Positions 7,897-15,795 of a DNA stretch of 52,671 nucleotides are shown piece after piece. Position 1 is the stretch's first letter; every line of letters starts with the position of its first letter. The stretch is from contig JANYGC010000006.1 of the NCBI GenBank assembly GCA_025359425.1, forward strand, positions 1 to 52,671, in the 5' to 3' direction. A program made the translations under genes and the position numbers. The stretch comes from Sphingomonadaceae bacterium. GTDB taxonomy: Bacteria > Pseudomonadota > Alphaproteobacteria > Sphingomonadales > Sphingomonadaceae. The notes under the pieces were generated by a model. That model saw only the letters and a list, made by a program, of their open reading frames with translations. It did not search any database and was not told the origin of the DNA.

Positions 7897-9198
7897 TTAC
7901 AAAATATACTTCGACAGATCGGTATCCTTGGCGAGGCCGGCCAGTTTATCCAGAACATAGGCCTCGTCCACCATCACCGTCTCGCCGCTGCGGTCTTCGG
8001 CCTCAAAGCTCAGCTCTTCGAGCAGCTTTTCCATCACCGTCTGGAGCCGCCGCGCGCCGATGTTCTCGACCGCTTCGTTGACTTGCGCGGCGATCTTCGC
8101 AACCGCGCGGATTGCGCCGGGGGTGATCTCGACGGTCAGCTTCTCGGTCGCCAGCAGGGCCTGGTATTGCGACACGAGATTGGCGCGGGTTTCGCTGAGG
8201 ATGCGGACGAAATCGTCTTCGCTCAGCGCCTGCAATTCGACCCGGATCGGCAGGCGGCCTTGCAATTCGGGCAGCATGTCACTGGGCTTGGCGATGTGGA
8301 ACGCGCCGCTGGCGATGAACAGCACGTGGTCGGTTTTCATCGGGCCGTACTTGGTCGCCACCGTAGTGCCCTCGATCAGCGGCAGCAGATCGCGCTGGAC
8401 ACCTTCGCGGCTGACCGAGCCGCCGCGCACGTCGGACACCGCGATCTTGTCGATCTCGTCGATGAACACGATGCCGTTGGTTTCGGCGTTGAGCAGCGCG
8501 ACCCGGGCGACGTCGTCCTGATCCATGCGCTTGTCGGCTTCCTCCTCGACCAGCTTGGCCCAGGCATCGGGCACCTTGAGCTTGCGCCGCTTCAAGGCCT
8601 GCTTGCCCATCGCCTTGGACATCATGTCGCTGAGGTTGATCATGCCCATACTGCCGCCCATCCCGGGCAGCTCGAAGCCGCCTGCGGGGCTATCCTCAAC
8701 CTCGATCTCGATCTCGGTATCGTCCATCGCGTGCTCTTTGATGCGCTGGCGGAAGCTTTCGCGGGTGGCTTCGGAGGCCCCGTCGCCGACCAAGGCTTTA
8801 AGCAGCCGGTCCATCGCGCCCTTCTCGGCGGCTTCGCGCACGGCTTCGCGGCGGCGGTCCTTTTCGAGCCGGATCGCTTCCTCGACCAGGTCGCGCGCGA
8901 TCTGTTCGACATCGCGCCCGACATAGCCGACCTCGGTGAACTTGGTCGCCTCGACCTTGACGAACGGCGCTTCGGCGAGCTTGGCGAGCCGCCGCGAAAT
9001 CTCGGTCTTGCCGCAACCCGTGGGCCCGATCATCAGGATGTTCTTAGGCGTCACCTCGTCGCGCAATTCGGGCGAGAGGCGTTGCCGCCGCCAGCGGTTG
9101 CGCAAGGCGACCGCGACCGCCTTCTTGGCATCGCGCTGGCCGATGATGTGTTCGTCCAATGCGGCGACGATCGCTTTGGGGGTCAGGTTGTCTTGCAT
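7897..9198 (-). CDS. hslU: HslU, ATPase subunit of the HslVU protease
   Basis: The AAA+ unfoldase that feeds substrates to HslV in the cytoplasm. At 433 residues it has the normal length. Visible are Walker A GPTGCGKT (58-65), the pore-loop neighbourhood [11 protein letters not shown], Walker [10 protein letters not shown], the sensor-1 region LFIASGAFH and the C-terminal tail DLSKYIL, which docks into HslV. The large Asp/Glu-rich middle insertion is the I domain. It begins 4 bases after the hslV stop, so the two are one transcription unit. Downstream are element C and the DUF1737 gene. Confidence 0.98.
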   Translation of the reverse strand: MQDNLTPKAIVAALDEHIIGQRDAKKAVAVALRNRWRRQRLSPELRDEVTPKNILMIGPTGCGKTEISRRLAKLAEAPFVKVEATKFTEVGYVGRDVEQIARDLVEEAIRLEKDRRREAVREAAEKGAMDRLLKALVGDGASEATRESFRQRIKEHAMDDTEIEIEVEDSPAGGFELPGMGGSMGMINLSDMMSKAMGKQALKRRKLKVPDAWAKLVEEEADKRMDQDDVARVALLNAETNGIVFIDEIDKIAVSDVRGGSVSREGVQRDLLPLIEGTTVATKYGPMKTDHVLFIASGAFHIAKPSDMLPELQGRLPIRVELQALSEDDFVRILSETRANLVSQYQALLATEKLTVEITPGAIRAVAKIAAQVNEAVENIGARRLQTVMEKLLEELSFEAEDRSGETVMVDEAYVLDKLAGLAKDTDLSKYIL

Positions 9199-9202
9199 GG
9201 GA

Positions 9203-9760
9203 TCAGACCGTCTCGACCGTCACGCGGTCATTCGTAAACACGCAGACTTCGGCCGCCACCGCCATCGCGCGGCGGGCGATCTTTTCGGGGTCGCTCTCAT
9301 ATTCGACCAGCGCCTTGGCGGCGGACAGCGCATAATTGCCGCCCGATCCGATCGCGGCGATGCCTTCCTCGGGCTCGAGCACGTCGCCGTTACCGGTGAG
9401 GATCAGCAGCACGTCTTTGTCAGCGACGATCATCAGCGCCTCAAGATTGCGCAAATACTTGTCGGTGCGCCAGTCCTTGGCGAGCTCGACCGCAGCGCGC
9501 ATCAATTGCCCGCGGTGCTGCTCAAGCTTTTTCTCGAGCCGCTCGAACAGGGTGAAGGCATCGGCGGTCGCCCCGGCAAACCCGGCGATGACGCTTCCGT
9601 CACCCAGCCGGCGGACCTTTTTGGCGTTGGGCTTCATCACGGTGTTGCCCATCGACACCTGGCCGTCGCCCGCGATCACGGTCTTGCCGCCCGCCTTGAC
9701 GCCGATGATGGTGGTGCCGTGCCACTGGATGAGGCCGTGGCTGGAATTGTGATCAGTCAT
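9203..9760 (-). CDS. hslV: HslV, peptidase subunit of the HslVU protease
   Basis: A 185-residue N-terminal nucleophile hydrolase of the proteasome beta type. The first residues (about 1-15) are a short propeptide, and cleavage before Thr16 in [10 protein letters not shown] would expose the catalytic threonine. The fold markers [11 protein letters not shown] and FAGATADAF and the C-terminal [14 protein letters not shown] are intact. Long propeptides are common for HslV in alphaproteobacteria. There is no ribosome site ahead of the ATG. A promoter-like pair and a perfect inverted repeat directly abut the start (separate entry), so a leaderless or coupled message is possible. bamE lies 36 bases upstream in the same direction. 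Confidence 0.97.
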   Translation of the reverse strand: MTDHNSSHGLIQWHGTTIIGVKAGGKTVIAGDGQVSMGNTVMKPNAKKVRRLGDGSVIAGFAGATADAFTLFERLEKKLEQHRGQLMRAAVELAKDWRTDKYLRNLEALMIVADKDVLLILTGNGDVLEPEEGIAAIGSGGNYALSAAKALVEYESDPEKIARRAMAVAAEVCVFTNDRVTVETV

Positions 9761-9794
9761 GCGCGGGATATATGTGCGATCCCGCGCGCTTCAA
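9761..9794 (-). promoter_or_regulatory. Promoter-like pair and perfect 9-base inverted repeat before hslV
   Basis: On the minus strand TTGAAG (9789-9794) and TATATC (9767-9772) stand 16 bases apart; the extended CATATAT is near the alphaproteobacterial heat-shock sigma-32 -10 pattern. The same DNA holds GCGCGGGAT (9761-9769) and its exact inverse ATCCCGCGC (9779-9787) around a 9-base loop, ending at the base next to the hslV ATG. If transcription starts about 6 bases past the -10, the message is leaderless. The elements are seen; the sigma-factor assignment is an inference. Confidence 0.5.
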
Positions 9795-9796
9795 CC

Positions 9797-10288
9797 TTAA
9801 CTACCGTTAGGCCCGCCCGGACCGCTGCTCTGGCCGCCGGCACCGCCCGCGCCAACCTGGCCGATATTGCCGAACAGGTCTTCAAGGAAGCTGCGATTGC
9901 GGCCGAGCGTGGGGGTCTTGTCGCCATCGGGGCTGAGCCGCGCAACCTTTTCCATGCCGGTGCGTTCCACCGCGGCAACGTTGCCCTTGTCGTCGAACAC
10001 GATGTGGATCATCAGCTGTTCCTTGGCGTGCGGCGCGGTGAACGCGGCCTGGCGGGTGTTGGTCGAGACGTAGTACCAGTCCTGCCGCCCGAACTGGCTG
10101 ATGAAGCTGGGCCGGCCAAGCATCTTTTCAACCGAAGCGCGATTGTCGGTCCCGGCCTGGACCGAATCGAGCAAGGTTGCATCGACCAGATAACCGCGGT
10201 GATCCTTGATCGACGCACAGCCGCTCAGCCCCATGGCGAGCGCCGTTCCTGCCAGCAAAATTCCGGGTAATTTAGCCTTGGCCTGCAT
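9797..10288 (-). CDS. bamE: Outer-membrane assembly lipoprotein BamE (SmpA/OmlA)
   Basis: A small lipoprotein of the Bam complex that inserts beta-barrel proteins in the outer membrane. The 163-residue product has a lipoprotein signal (LLAGTALAMGLSGC) with the lipidated Cys24. The SmpA/OmlA core then includes NRASVEKMLGRPSFISQFG, DWYYVST and IHIVFDDKGNV. The C-terminus is extended and rich in Gly/Ser/Pro, which is common in this bacterial group. I chose the Met at 10288 over 10318 because it gives a compact lipoprotein signal. It faces the bc1 chaperone gene divergently and lies just upstream of hslVU. Confidence 0.9.
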   Translation of the reverse strand: MQAKAKLPGILLAGTALAMGLSGCASIKDHRGYLVDATLLDSVQAGTDNRASVEKMLGRPSFISQFGRQDWYYVSTNTRQAAFTAPHAKEQLMIHIVFDDKGNVAAVERTGMEKVARLSPDGDKTPTLGRNRSFLEDLFGNIGQVGAGGAGGQSSGPGGPNGS

Positions 10289-10439
10289 CTTGATATCGCT
10301 CCGTCGCCGTGCCGCCATTGAAGCGCGCAGCCCTATGATCTATCGCGGGGCCAGCCTTAGGCTGCCTTGCCGCGCTGCGCAATAAGGCCGCTTGGGGCCA
10401 CCGCGTTTAACTGCAACTGAATGAAAGGTGCGCGCATAT

Positions 10440-10955
10440 ATGGCGCTGTTAGATCGCCTGCTGGGGCCCAAAACCGACGAGACCAACCTGCGGCCGCTGT
10501 GGCACCGCGTGGTCGAAGTGGCCCGCGAACCGCAATGGTACGTGCATGGCGGGATCGCCGATACCGTCGCCGGGCGGTTCGACGCAATCACCGTGGTGCT
10601 CGGCCTGGTCCTGCTGCGGCTGGAGGCGAGCGCGGCGGTGCGCAGCCAAACTGCGCGGCTGACCGAGCTGTTCGTCTCCGATATGGATGGGCAACTGCGC
10701 CAGAGCGGGGTCGGCGACGTGGTCATGGCCAAGCATATGGGCAAGCTGATGAGCGCGCTGGGCGGGCGGATCGACGCCTTCCGCGCCGCCCTGACCGAAC
10801 CCGATGACGCTGCCCTGACCGCTGCGGTGGAGCGCAATATCACGATGATCGAAGGCGCCGATGCCGCTGCGGTGGCGAAGGAAATGCGGGCGATCGCGGC
10901 GACTTTGGCCGCCACCGAGGATGCCGCGCTGCTCGCCGGAGAGATCCCGCGGTGA
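10440..10955 (+). CDS. CBP3/UQCC1-type ubiquinol-cytochrome c chaperone
   Basis: A 171-residue soluble protein of the ubiquinol-cytochrome c chaperone family, homologous to mitochondrial CBP3/UQCC1, which helps make or fold cytochrome b of the bc1 complex. Family marks are PLWHRVVEVAREPQWYVHGG, GRFDAITVVLGLVLLRLE and LFVSDMDGQLRQSGVGD followed by KHMGKL. The ATG at 10440 is used; a GTG at 10428 is possible, and a GAAAGG lies about 12 bases upstream of the ATG. The next gene begins inside its stop codon (GTGA), so the two are coupled. Confidence 0.88.
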   Translation: MALLDRLLGPKTDETNLRPLWHRVVEVAREPQWYVHGGIADTVAGRFDAITVVLGLVLLRLEASAAVRSQTARLTELFVSDMDGQLRQSGVGDVVMAKHMGKLMSALGGRIDAFRAALTEPDDAALTAAVERNITMIEGADAAAVAKEMRAIAATLAATEDAALLAGEIPR

Positions 10956-11449
10956 GCGAACTGTCCCGGATTGTCGACGCGCGCCAACTGCCGCCCGCGC
11001 CGCTCGAAATCAAGGCCAGCCCGGACGAATGCGCCGCGCTCGCCAAACGCTTCGATCTGGTCCGGGTCAAGCACCTCAGCGCGCGGATCACGCTCACCCG
11101 CGATGGGCCAAGCGTGCGTGCGGCGGGCCAGCTTAACGCCGATATTGTGCAAAGCTGCGCGGTCTCGGCCGAAGACCTGCCGATGCGGATCCACGAACCG
11201 ATCGCGCTGCATTTCGTCCCCGCCCATGCCGCGCAGGCCGAGGAGATCGAGCTCGACGCCGAGATGCTCGACCAGATCGAGATGGACGGGCACCAGTTCG
11301 ATCTGGGCGAAGCGGTGGCGCAGACGCTGGGTCTGGCGATCGATCCCTATCTCGAAGGCCCGGGCGCCACAGAAGCGCGGCACAAGTTGGCGCAGCAGGA
11401 ACCCAGCGGGCCATTCGCGGCGCTCAAGGATTTACTCGGGAAGAATTGA
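10952..11449 (+). CDS. YceD/DUF177 family protein
   Basis: A 165-residue acidic protein of the YceD (DUF177) family, linked in other bacteria and in plants to 23S rRNA accumulation and ribosomal assembly. The central LTRDGPSVRAAGQLNADIVQ, a single Cys at the position of the family's Cys pair (SCAVSAEDLP), and DLGEAVAQTLGLAIDPY are recognisable, as is the closing PFAALKDLL. The start is a GTG that overlaps the stop of the bc1 chaperone by 4 bases. In many bacteria yceD precedes rpmF; here it does not. It runs tail to tail into ssb with 10 bases between. Confidence 0.87.
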   Translation: MSELSRIVDARQLPPAPLEIKASPDECAALAKRFDLVRVKHLSARITLTRDGPSVRAAGQLNADIVQSCAVSAEDLPMRIHEPIALHFVPAHAAQAEEIELDAEMLDQIEMDGHQFDLGEAVAQTLGLAIDPYLEGPGATEARHKLAQQEPSGPFAALKDLLGKN

Positions 11450-11459
11450 GCGGCTTGGC

Positions 11460-11975
11460 TCAGAACGGAATATCGTCATCCAGATCGTCGGCGAACCCGC
11501 CGCCGCCGCCGACATTGCCGCCGCCCGAACGCTGGCCGCCGCCGGACGGAGCACCGCCGCCGCTACCGCCGCCCGAGCGCTGGCCACCGCCACCGCCCGA
11601 ACCGCCGCCCTGGCCGCCACCGGGCGCGCCGTCGAGCATGGTCAGCACCGACCCCGGGCCTTGCAACACCACTTCGGTCGAATAGCGATCGTTGCCCGAC
11701 TGGTCCTGCCACTTGCGGGTGCGCAGCTGGCCTTCGATATAGACCTTGCTGCCCTTGCGCAGGAACCGTTCGGCGACCCCGGCGAGGCCTTCGGAAAAGA
11801 TCGCGACCGAATGCCATTCGGTGCGTTCCTGCTTTTCGCCGGTGTTCTTGTCTTTCCAGTTTTCGGAGGTGGCGATCCGCAGGTTGCAGACCTTGCCGCC
11901 GTTCTGGAAGCTCTTGACCTCGGGGTCAGCGCCCAGATTGCCGACGATGATAACCTTGTTGACGCTGCCTGCCAT
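11460..11975 (-). CDS. ssb: Single-stranded DNA-binding protein
   Basis: The cytoplasmic tetrameric protein that coats single-stranded DNA in replication and repair. Its 171 residues include an OB-fold domain (about 1-110: [56 protein letters not shown]). A Gly/Ser-rich linker of about 45 residues follows, then the conserved acidic tail DDDIPF that recruits partner proteins. Start is the ATG at 11975 with AAAGGGA about 5 bases upstream. Single-gene unit, upstream of which lie a repeat and feoB. Confidence 0.97.
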   Translation of the reverse strand: MAGSVNKVIIVGNLGADPEVKSFQNGGKVCNLRIATSENWKDKNTGEKQERTEWHSVAIFSEGLAGVAERFLRKGSKVYIEGQLRTRKWQDQSGNDRYSTEVVLQGPGSVLTMLDGAPGGGQGGGSGGGGGQRSGGGSGGGAPSGGGQRSGGGNVGGGGGFADDLDDDIPF

Positions 11976-12068
11976 CGAATCGAGTCCCTTTGGAATTGTG
12001 TTCCTCGGACTAGCCGCTTGCCACGGCGAGTGCCAGTTTCACAAAGCGCGGTTTGCACAGGCGCGGCT

Positions 12069-12140
12069 TGGCGCTCGCGAAGGCGCAAAGGAGGAAGAGG
12101 GTTTCAATCTTCTTTGCGCCTTTGCGCCTTGGCGAGAGCC
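12069..12140. repeat. GCGCAAAG-type inverted repeat after feoB
   Basis: An imperfect hairpin: GGCGCTCGCGAAGGCGCAAA on the left and, inverted, TTTGCGCCTTGGCGAGAGCC on the right, with a loop around 12093-12110. It starts a few bases past the feoB stop and lies upstream of ssb, so it may end feoB transcription. It looks like a dispersed intergenic repeat, judged only from its form. Confidence 0.6.
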
Positions 12141-12144
12141 GATC

Positions 12145-13989
12145 CTACCCCAGCCCCAGCCACACCGCCGTCCAGTAAGTCAGCCCGGCAAAAATATAGG
12201 CCAGGGCAAACAGGTACCCCAGCATAAAAATCGGCCATTTCCACCCGTTGGTTTCGCGCCGGGTGACCGCGATGGTGCTCATGCATTGGGGAGCGAAGAC
12301 AAACCACGCGAGGAAGGCGAGCGCGGTGGGCAGGCTCCAGTTGGCTCTGAGCTGATCGCCCAGCTTGACCGCGACCGCCGCGTCATCGGGGGCGGAGACT
12401 GCATAAGTCGTGGCGAGCGAGCTGACCGCCACTTCGCGCGCGGCCATCGCCGGGATCAGCGCCAGTGCGATATCGCGGTTGAACCCGATCGGTTCGACCA
12501 CCACCGCCAGGCCATTGGCCACATGCCCGGCGATCGAGGCATCGACCTGGTTCTGACCCGGTTCCGCGCGGGGGAAATTCAGCAGCAGCCACAGCACCAC
12601 AGTGACCATGAAGATGATCGTGCCGGCCCGGCGCAGGAAGATCCACGCCCGCTGCCACAGCCCGATCAGCAAATCCTTGAGATTGGGCAGCTGATATTTG
12701 GGCAGTTCCATGATGAAGCCGCTCGCCGCGCCCTTGGTGACCGAGCGGCGCAGCACCAGCGCCACCACCATCGCCCCGGCGATGCCGATGACATAGAGGC
12801 CCAGCAGCACCAGCCCCTGCAGGCCAACCCCGCCGCCGACATTGCGGTTAGGGATGAAGGCAGCGATGATCACCGCATAGACCGGCAGCCGCGCCGAGCA
12901 GGTCATCAAGGGCGCGATCAGGATCGTGGTCAGCCGGTCCTTGGGATCGGTGATGCTGCGGGTCGCCATGATCCCCGGGATGGCGCAGGCGAAGCTCGAC
13001 AGCAGCGGGATGAAGCTGCGCCCCGACAGCCCGACCATCGCCATCAGCCGGTCCATCAGGAACGCCGCGCGCGCCATGTAGCCCGAGGCTTCCATCGCCA
13101 GAATGAAGAAGAACAGGATCACGATCTGGGGCAGGAACACCACCACCGAACCGACCCCCGAAATCACTCCCTCGGTCAGCAGATCGCGGGCCAATCCAGC
13201 GGGCAGGATGTCTTTCGCCGTGACCGACAGCCAGGAAACCCCGGCTTCCAGCGCGTCGGCAAACGGCGTGGCCCAGGTGAACACCGCCTGGAACACCACG
13301 AACAACAGCGCAAACAGGATCAGCGGGCCGAGCCACGGGTGGAGCAGCACCCGGTCGAGCTTGCTGTGCAGCCGGTGCTTGGCGGTTTCCGATATGATCG
13401 CGGCCGCCGCAATCGCATGAGCGGTGACGCGGCGTTCGGTTTGATCGACGTGCGGTCGGTGATGCTCGGGCGCGCGCGCTTCGGCGGCGGCAATCGCCTC
13501 GGCAAGCTCGGTCAGGCCGCGCCGCCGCACCGCCACGGTTGCCACCACCGGCACCCCGAGCGCTTCCTGCAAGGCGGCAGGATCGAGCACCAAGCCGTCG
13601 CGCTCGGCCAGATCGACCATGTTGAGCGCCACCACCACCGGACGGCCCAGCGCGATCACTTCCTGCGCAAACACCAGATGCTGTTCGAGGTTCGAGGCAT
13701 CGAGCACGACCACCAGCACTTGCGGGGCCGGTTCGCCCGGAAACTCGCCGAGGATGACCTTGCGGGTAACCTCCTCGTCGGGGCTGGTCGGGGTCAGGCT
13801 GTAGCTGCCGGGCAGGTCGGTCAGCAAGACCGGCTCACCCGAAGGCAGCATCAGCCGTCCGGCCTTGCGCTCAACCGTGACGCCGGGATAATTGGCGATC
13901 TTCTGCCGCGCGCCGGTCAGCGCATTGAACAGCGCGCTCTTGCCCGCGTTGGGATTGCCGACCAGCGCGGCACTGCGCTGCTGGGTCAC
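12145..13989 (-). CDS. feoB: Ferrous iron transporter FeoB
   Basis: The inner-membrane Fe2+ uptake protein with an N-terminal GTPase. G-domain motifs are intact: G1 GNPNAGKS (11-18), G3 DLPG (58-61), G4 NMVD (123-126). From about residue 270 the protein is a polytopic membrane domain with the two Gate-type repeats (around SSFACAIPGIMATRSI and AREVAVSSLATTYAV). At 614 residues it is at the short end of the family but complete. One base separates it from feoA, and the pair is preceded by a Fur box. No feoC is present. The fixed start is the ATG at 13989. Confidence 0.97.
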   Translation of the reverse strand: MTQQRSAALVGNPNAGKSALFNALTGARQKIANYPGVTVERKAGRLMLPSGEPVLLTDLPGSYSLTPTSPDEEVTRKVILGEFPGEPAPQVLVVVLDASNLEQHLVFAQEVIALGRPVVVALNMVDLAERDGLVLDPAALQEALGVPVVATVAVRRRGLTELAEAIAAAEARAPEHHRPHVDQTERRVTAHAIAAAAIISETAKHRLHSKLDRVLLHPWLGPLILFALLFVVFQAVFTWATPFADALEAGVSWLSVTAKDILPAGLARDLLTEGVISGVGSVVVFLPQIVILFFFILAMEASGYMARAAFLMDRLMAMVGLSGRSFIPLLSSFACAIPGIMATRSITDPKDRLTTILIAPLMTCSARLPVYAVIIAAFIPNRNVGGGVGLQGLVLLGLYVIGIAGAMVVALVLRRSVTKGAASGFIMELPKYQLPNLKDLLIGLWQRAWIFLRRAGTIIFMVTVVLWLLLNFPRAEPGQNQVDASIAGHVANGLAVVVEPIGFNRDIALALIPAMAAREVAVSSLATTYAVSAPDDAAVAVKLGDQLRANWSLPTALAFLAWFVFAPQCMSTIAVTRRETNGWKWPIFMLGYLFALAYIFAGLTYWTAVWLGLG

Positions 13990-13990
13990 C

Positions 13991-14230
13991 TCAGACAGTC
14001 CCGACCGTCATCGCGCGGGCGTGGTTGCGCCGCAAGGCGACCGTCATCCGTCCGATCGTCACCGCCAGCGGATCGCTTCCGCCCATGACCCCGCGATGCG
14101 CCAGTGCAACCCGCGCGCCGACATCGAGCCCGAGCGCCTGCAACCGGTGCGCCTCATCGGGCGCGAGCGTGGCCCAGTCGACCGCGGTTACAACCGCGCG
14201 CTGGCCAATGGGAAGCAGGTCGAGCGTCAT
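13991..14230 (-). CDS. feoA: Ferrous iron transport accessory protein FeoA
   Basis: A 79-residue SH3-like small protein that supports FeoB. The sequence follows the family: an N-terminal hydrophobic start, then the conserved middle HRLQALGLDVGARVALAHRG and a closing VTIGRMTVALRRNHA. The frame stays open upstream to 14386, but that part runs through a palindromic repeat. The ATG at 14230 gives the normal FeoA length. A palindromic Fur-type site (14260-14278) lies 30 bases upstream, and feoB follows after one base, so the two form an iron-repressed operon. Confidence 0.93.
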   Translation of the reverse strand: MTLDLLPIGQRAVVTAVDWATLAPDEAHRLQALGLDVGARVALAHRGVMGGSDPLAVTIGRMTVALRRNHARAMTVGTV

Positions 14231-14259
14231 CGCCGCCGCGCTGCCACAGGTGATGCGAT

Positions 14260-14278
14260 ATTGCAAGTCATTCGCAAT
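14260..14278. promoter_or_regulatory. Fur-box-like operator of feoAB
   Basis: ATTGCAAGTCATTCGCAAT is a 19-base palindrome (9-base arms around a central C, 7 of 9 positions matching) of the ATTGC-type iron-regulator sites seen in alphaproteobacteria. It ends 30 bases before the feoA start. The location and the genes it faces make iron-dependent repression by Fur likely; Irr- or RirA-type control is an alternative. Confidence 0.72.
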
Positions 14279-14282
14279 AAAT

Positions 14283-14421
14283 CCTCCCCGGCACGGGGAG
14301 GGGGACCATGCCCTTGCATGGTGGAGGGGAACGCGCGGGTGATCGCAACATCGCGAGGGCAGGACCACTGGCCTGTACCCTTCCACCAGCAGAGCTGGAC
14401 CCCCTCCCCGTGCCGGGGAGG
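14283..14421. repeat. Paired palindromic element D (perfect 22-base ends)
   Basis: A 139-base element with perfect 22-base inverted ends (14283-14304 and 14400-14421). Each end is itself a palindrome with core CCTCCCCGGCACGGGGAGG, and a third palindrome (CCATGC/GCATGG) lies near the left end. It begins 4 bases past the Fur box and stops 2 bases before the COQ9 stop codon, so it occupies the whole gap between two co-directional operons. There is no transposase frame. It is similar in design to elements A-C and is a plausible COQ9 terminator. Confidence 0.85.
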
Positions 14422-14423
14422 GT

Positions 14424-15077
14424 TTAGCGCGCCGGATAGCGCAACCGCCCGAGCAACCGCGCCGGGCTGAACTGTTCGTCGCGCGGCTTGAGTAGGCGCG
14501 CCTTGGCTTTCTCGAACTTCATGATCCCTTCGATCCGGCGCTCGAGAAACGCGCGGGTGTCGGCGTGATCGGGGCTGGTGTCGTCGACATAGACCGCCAG
14601 CGTCGCGGCATAGATCGATCCCAAGGTCAGGCGCTTGGTGTAATGGTTGTAGTCGGTCGCTGTGTCCCCCGCGAGCCGCCACATGACGTCCGCGCTGTGC
14701 CAGCCGAGCCCGAGGCTGCGCACCGCGTTCTGCGGCATCGCCATCAGCGACAGCGCGCGGCGAAGCGCTTCCTTCTGGTGCGCGATCGCATCGAGCCGGA
14801 ACTGGACGAGGCTGCGGATCCGCTCTCGGATCTTCATCGCAGCTAGCTTGTCGGCGGGCAAAGCCTCGGCCATCGCCGCATCGACGCTCTTCACCCAGGC
14901 CTCGATCATCGCCATCGCGCCGCCCGCGAAGGCATAGTCAGCAGTGGCGGGATCGACCCCCGTCGCGCTCGCCGCGTTGGTTACCGCCAGCTTGCTCCAG
15001 CCATCGAACGCGGCCGCATCGGCGATTGCCGGGGCCAGCGCCAAACGCAGCCCGTCAAGGCTTTCCTCTCCGCTCAT
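14424..15077 (-). CDS. COQ9 family ubiquinone-biosynthesis protein
   Basis: A 217-residue all-helical protein of the COQ9 family, a TetR-like fold that binds lipids and in mitochondria helps the COQ7 hydroxylation step. Recognisable parts are the region from FAGGAMAMIEAWV, then KIRERIRSLVQFRLDAI, ALRRALSLMAMPQN and the conserved WHSADVMWRLAGDTATDYN, YYTKR-like HYTKRLTLGSIYAATL and DDTSPDHADTRAFLERRI. The start ATG overlaps the stop of the upstream ankyrin gene by 4 bases (ATGA). It is probably cytoplasmic, associated with the inner membrane. Confidence 0.92.
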   Translation of the reverse strand: MSGEESLDGLRLALAPAIADAAAFDGWSKLAVTNAASATGVDPATADYAFAGGAMAMIEAWVKSVDAAMAEALPADKLAAMKIRERIRSLVQFRLDAIAHQKEALRRALSLMAMPQNAVRSLGLGWHSADVMWRLAGDTATDYNHYTKRLTLGSIYAATLAVYVDDTSPDHADTRAFLERRIEGIMKFEKAKARLLKPRDEQFSPARLLGRLRYPAR

Positions 15078-15685
15078 TTGGGACCGAAGATCTTCGGTCC
15101 CTGGCCCGGCTTGGACTTGGGCTTGGCGCTGGCCTTGAGCTCGGCCAGCAACGCTTCGCTCTTGCCGTCGAGCTTGGCATAGTCGCGCGCGCTGCGGCCC
15201 GAATTGTCGGTCCGGTCGGGGTCGGCCCCGGCTTGCAGCAGCAACCGCATCAGCGCGATGTTACGGTTGTGGACCGCGGTGATCAGCGGAGTTTCCCCGG
15301 TCGAATTGCTTTCATCGACCCGCGCCCCGGCCGCAATCAGCGGCGGCACCGCTTCGATAAAGCCAAGGTTGCTGGCGAGCACCAGCGCGGTCTCGCCCTT
15401 GGCGTTCCGCATGTTCACATTGGCCCCGGCGGCGATCAGGAAGTTGATGTAGCGCAGGTTCTTTTGCCGCGCGGCAATGTGCAAGCCGGTATCGAGGCTG
15501 GTCTGGTCACGGGTGTTGACCAAGTTCGGGCCGCCCTTCTCGAACAGCTTCTGCAAATCTGCATCGTTGCGCTTGCGCACCGCTTCGAGGAATTTGTAGC
15601 TGTCGGAGAACTGCGCCACCGCAGGCCCGGGCAAGGCCACCGCAGCAGCGAGCAGCGCGGCCAATGCCATCCCGAGCTTTCGCAT
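15074..15685 (-). CDS. Exported ankyrin-repeat protein
   Basis: A 203-residue protein with a signal peptide (MRKLGMALAALLAAAVALPGPAVA) and about four ankyrin repeats from residue 30 to 175. The clearest repeats contain TGLHIAARQKNLRYINFLIAAGA, then ETALVLASNLGFIEAVPPLI, ETPLITAVHNRNIALMRLLL and the short last repeat NSGRSARDYA. A Lys/Pro-rich tail follows. Such repeats bind other proteins; the partner is unknown. The Met at 15685 gives a clean signal peptide, although the frame is open to 15823. It is the first gene of a two-gene unit with COQ9. Confidence 0.85.
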   Translation of the reverse strand: MRKLGMALAALLAAAVALPGPAVAQFSDSYKFLEAVRKRNDADLQKLFEKGGPNLVNTRDQTSLDTGLHIAARQKNLRYINFLIAAGANVNMRNAKGETALVLASNLGFIEAVPPLIAAGARVDESNSTGETPLITAVHNRNIALMRLLLQAGADPDRTDNSGRSARDYAKLDGKSEALLAELKASAKPKSKPGQGPKIFGPK

Positions 15686-15795
15686 GGTCAGTTTACGGTA
15701 TTTCGGCACGGGTCTAATTCCTCCTGTTGCGCCGGGCGGCGGCAGAATCGCCGCGGCGCCCGAAACGCTCCTTGCGCCTTGCGGTTTAGCAGAGC

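Noticed and set aside
7570..9237. 555-codon plus-strand frame opposite hslU
   Set aside because: Composition (His/Asp/Gln/Arg-rich, no motifs) is typical of antisense noise; HslU is unmistakable.
11746..14088. 780-codon plus-strand frame opposite feoB
   Set aside because: Antisense shadow; extreme His/Gln/Arg content and no domain.
7394..14421. Elements B-D as a CRISPR array
   Set aside because: The copies are few, far apart, inverted within themselves and not separated by regular spacers; no cas genes are near.
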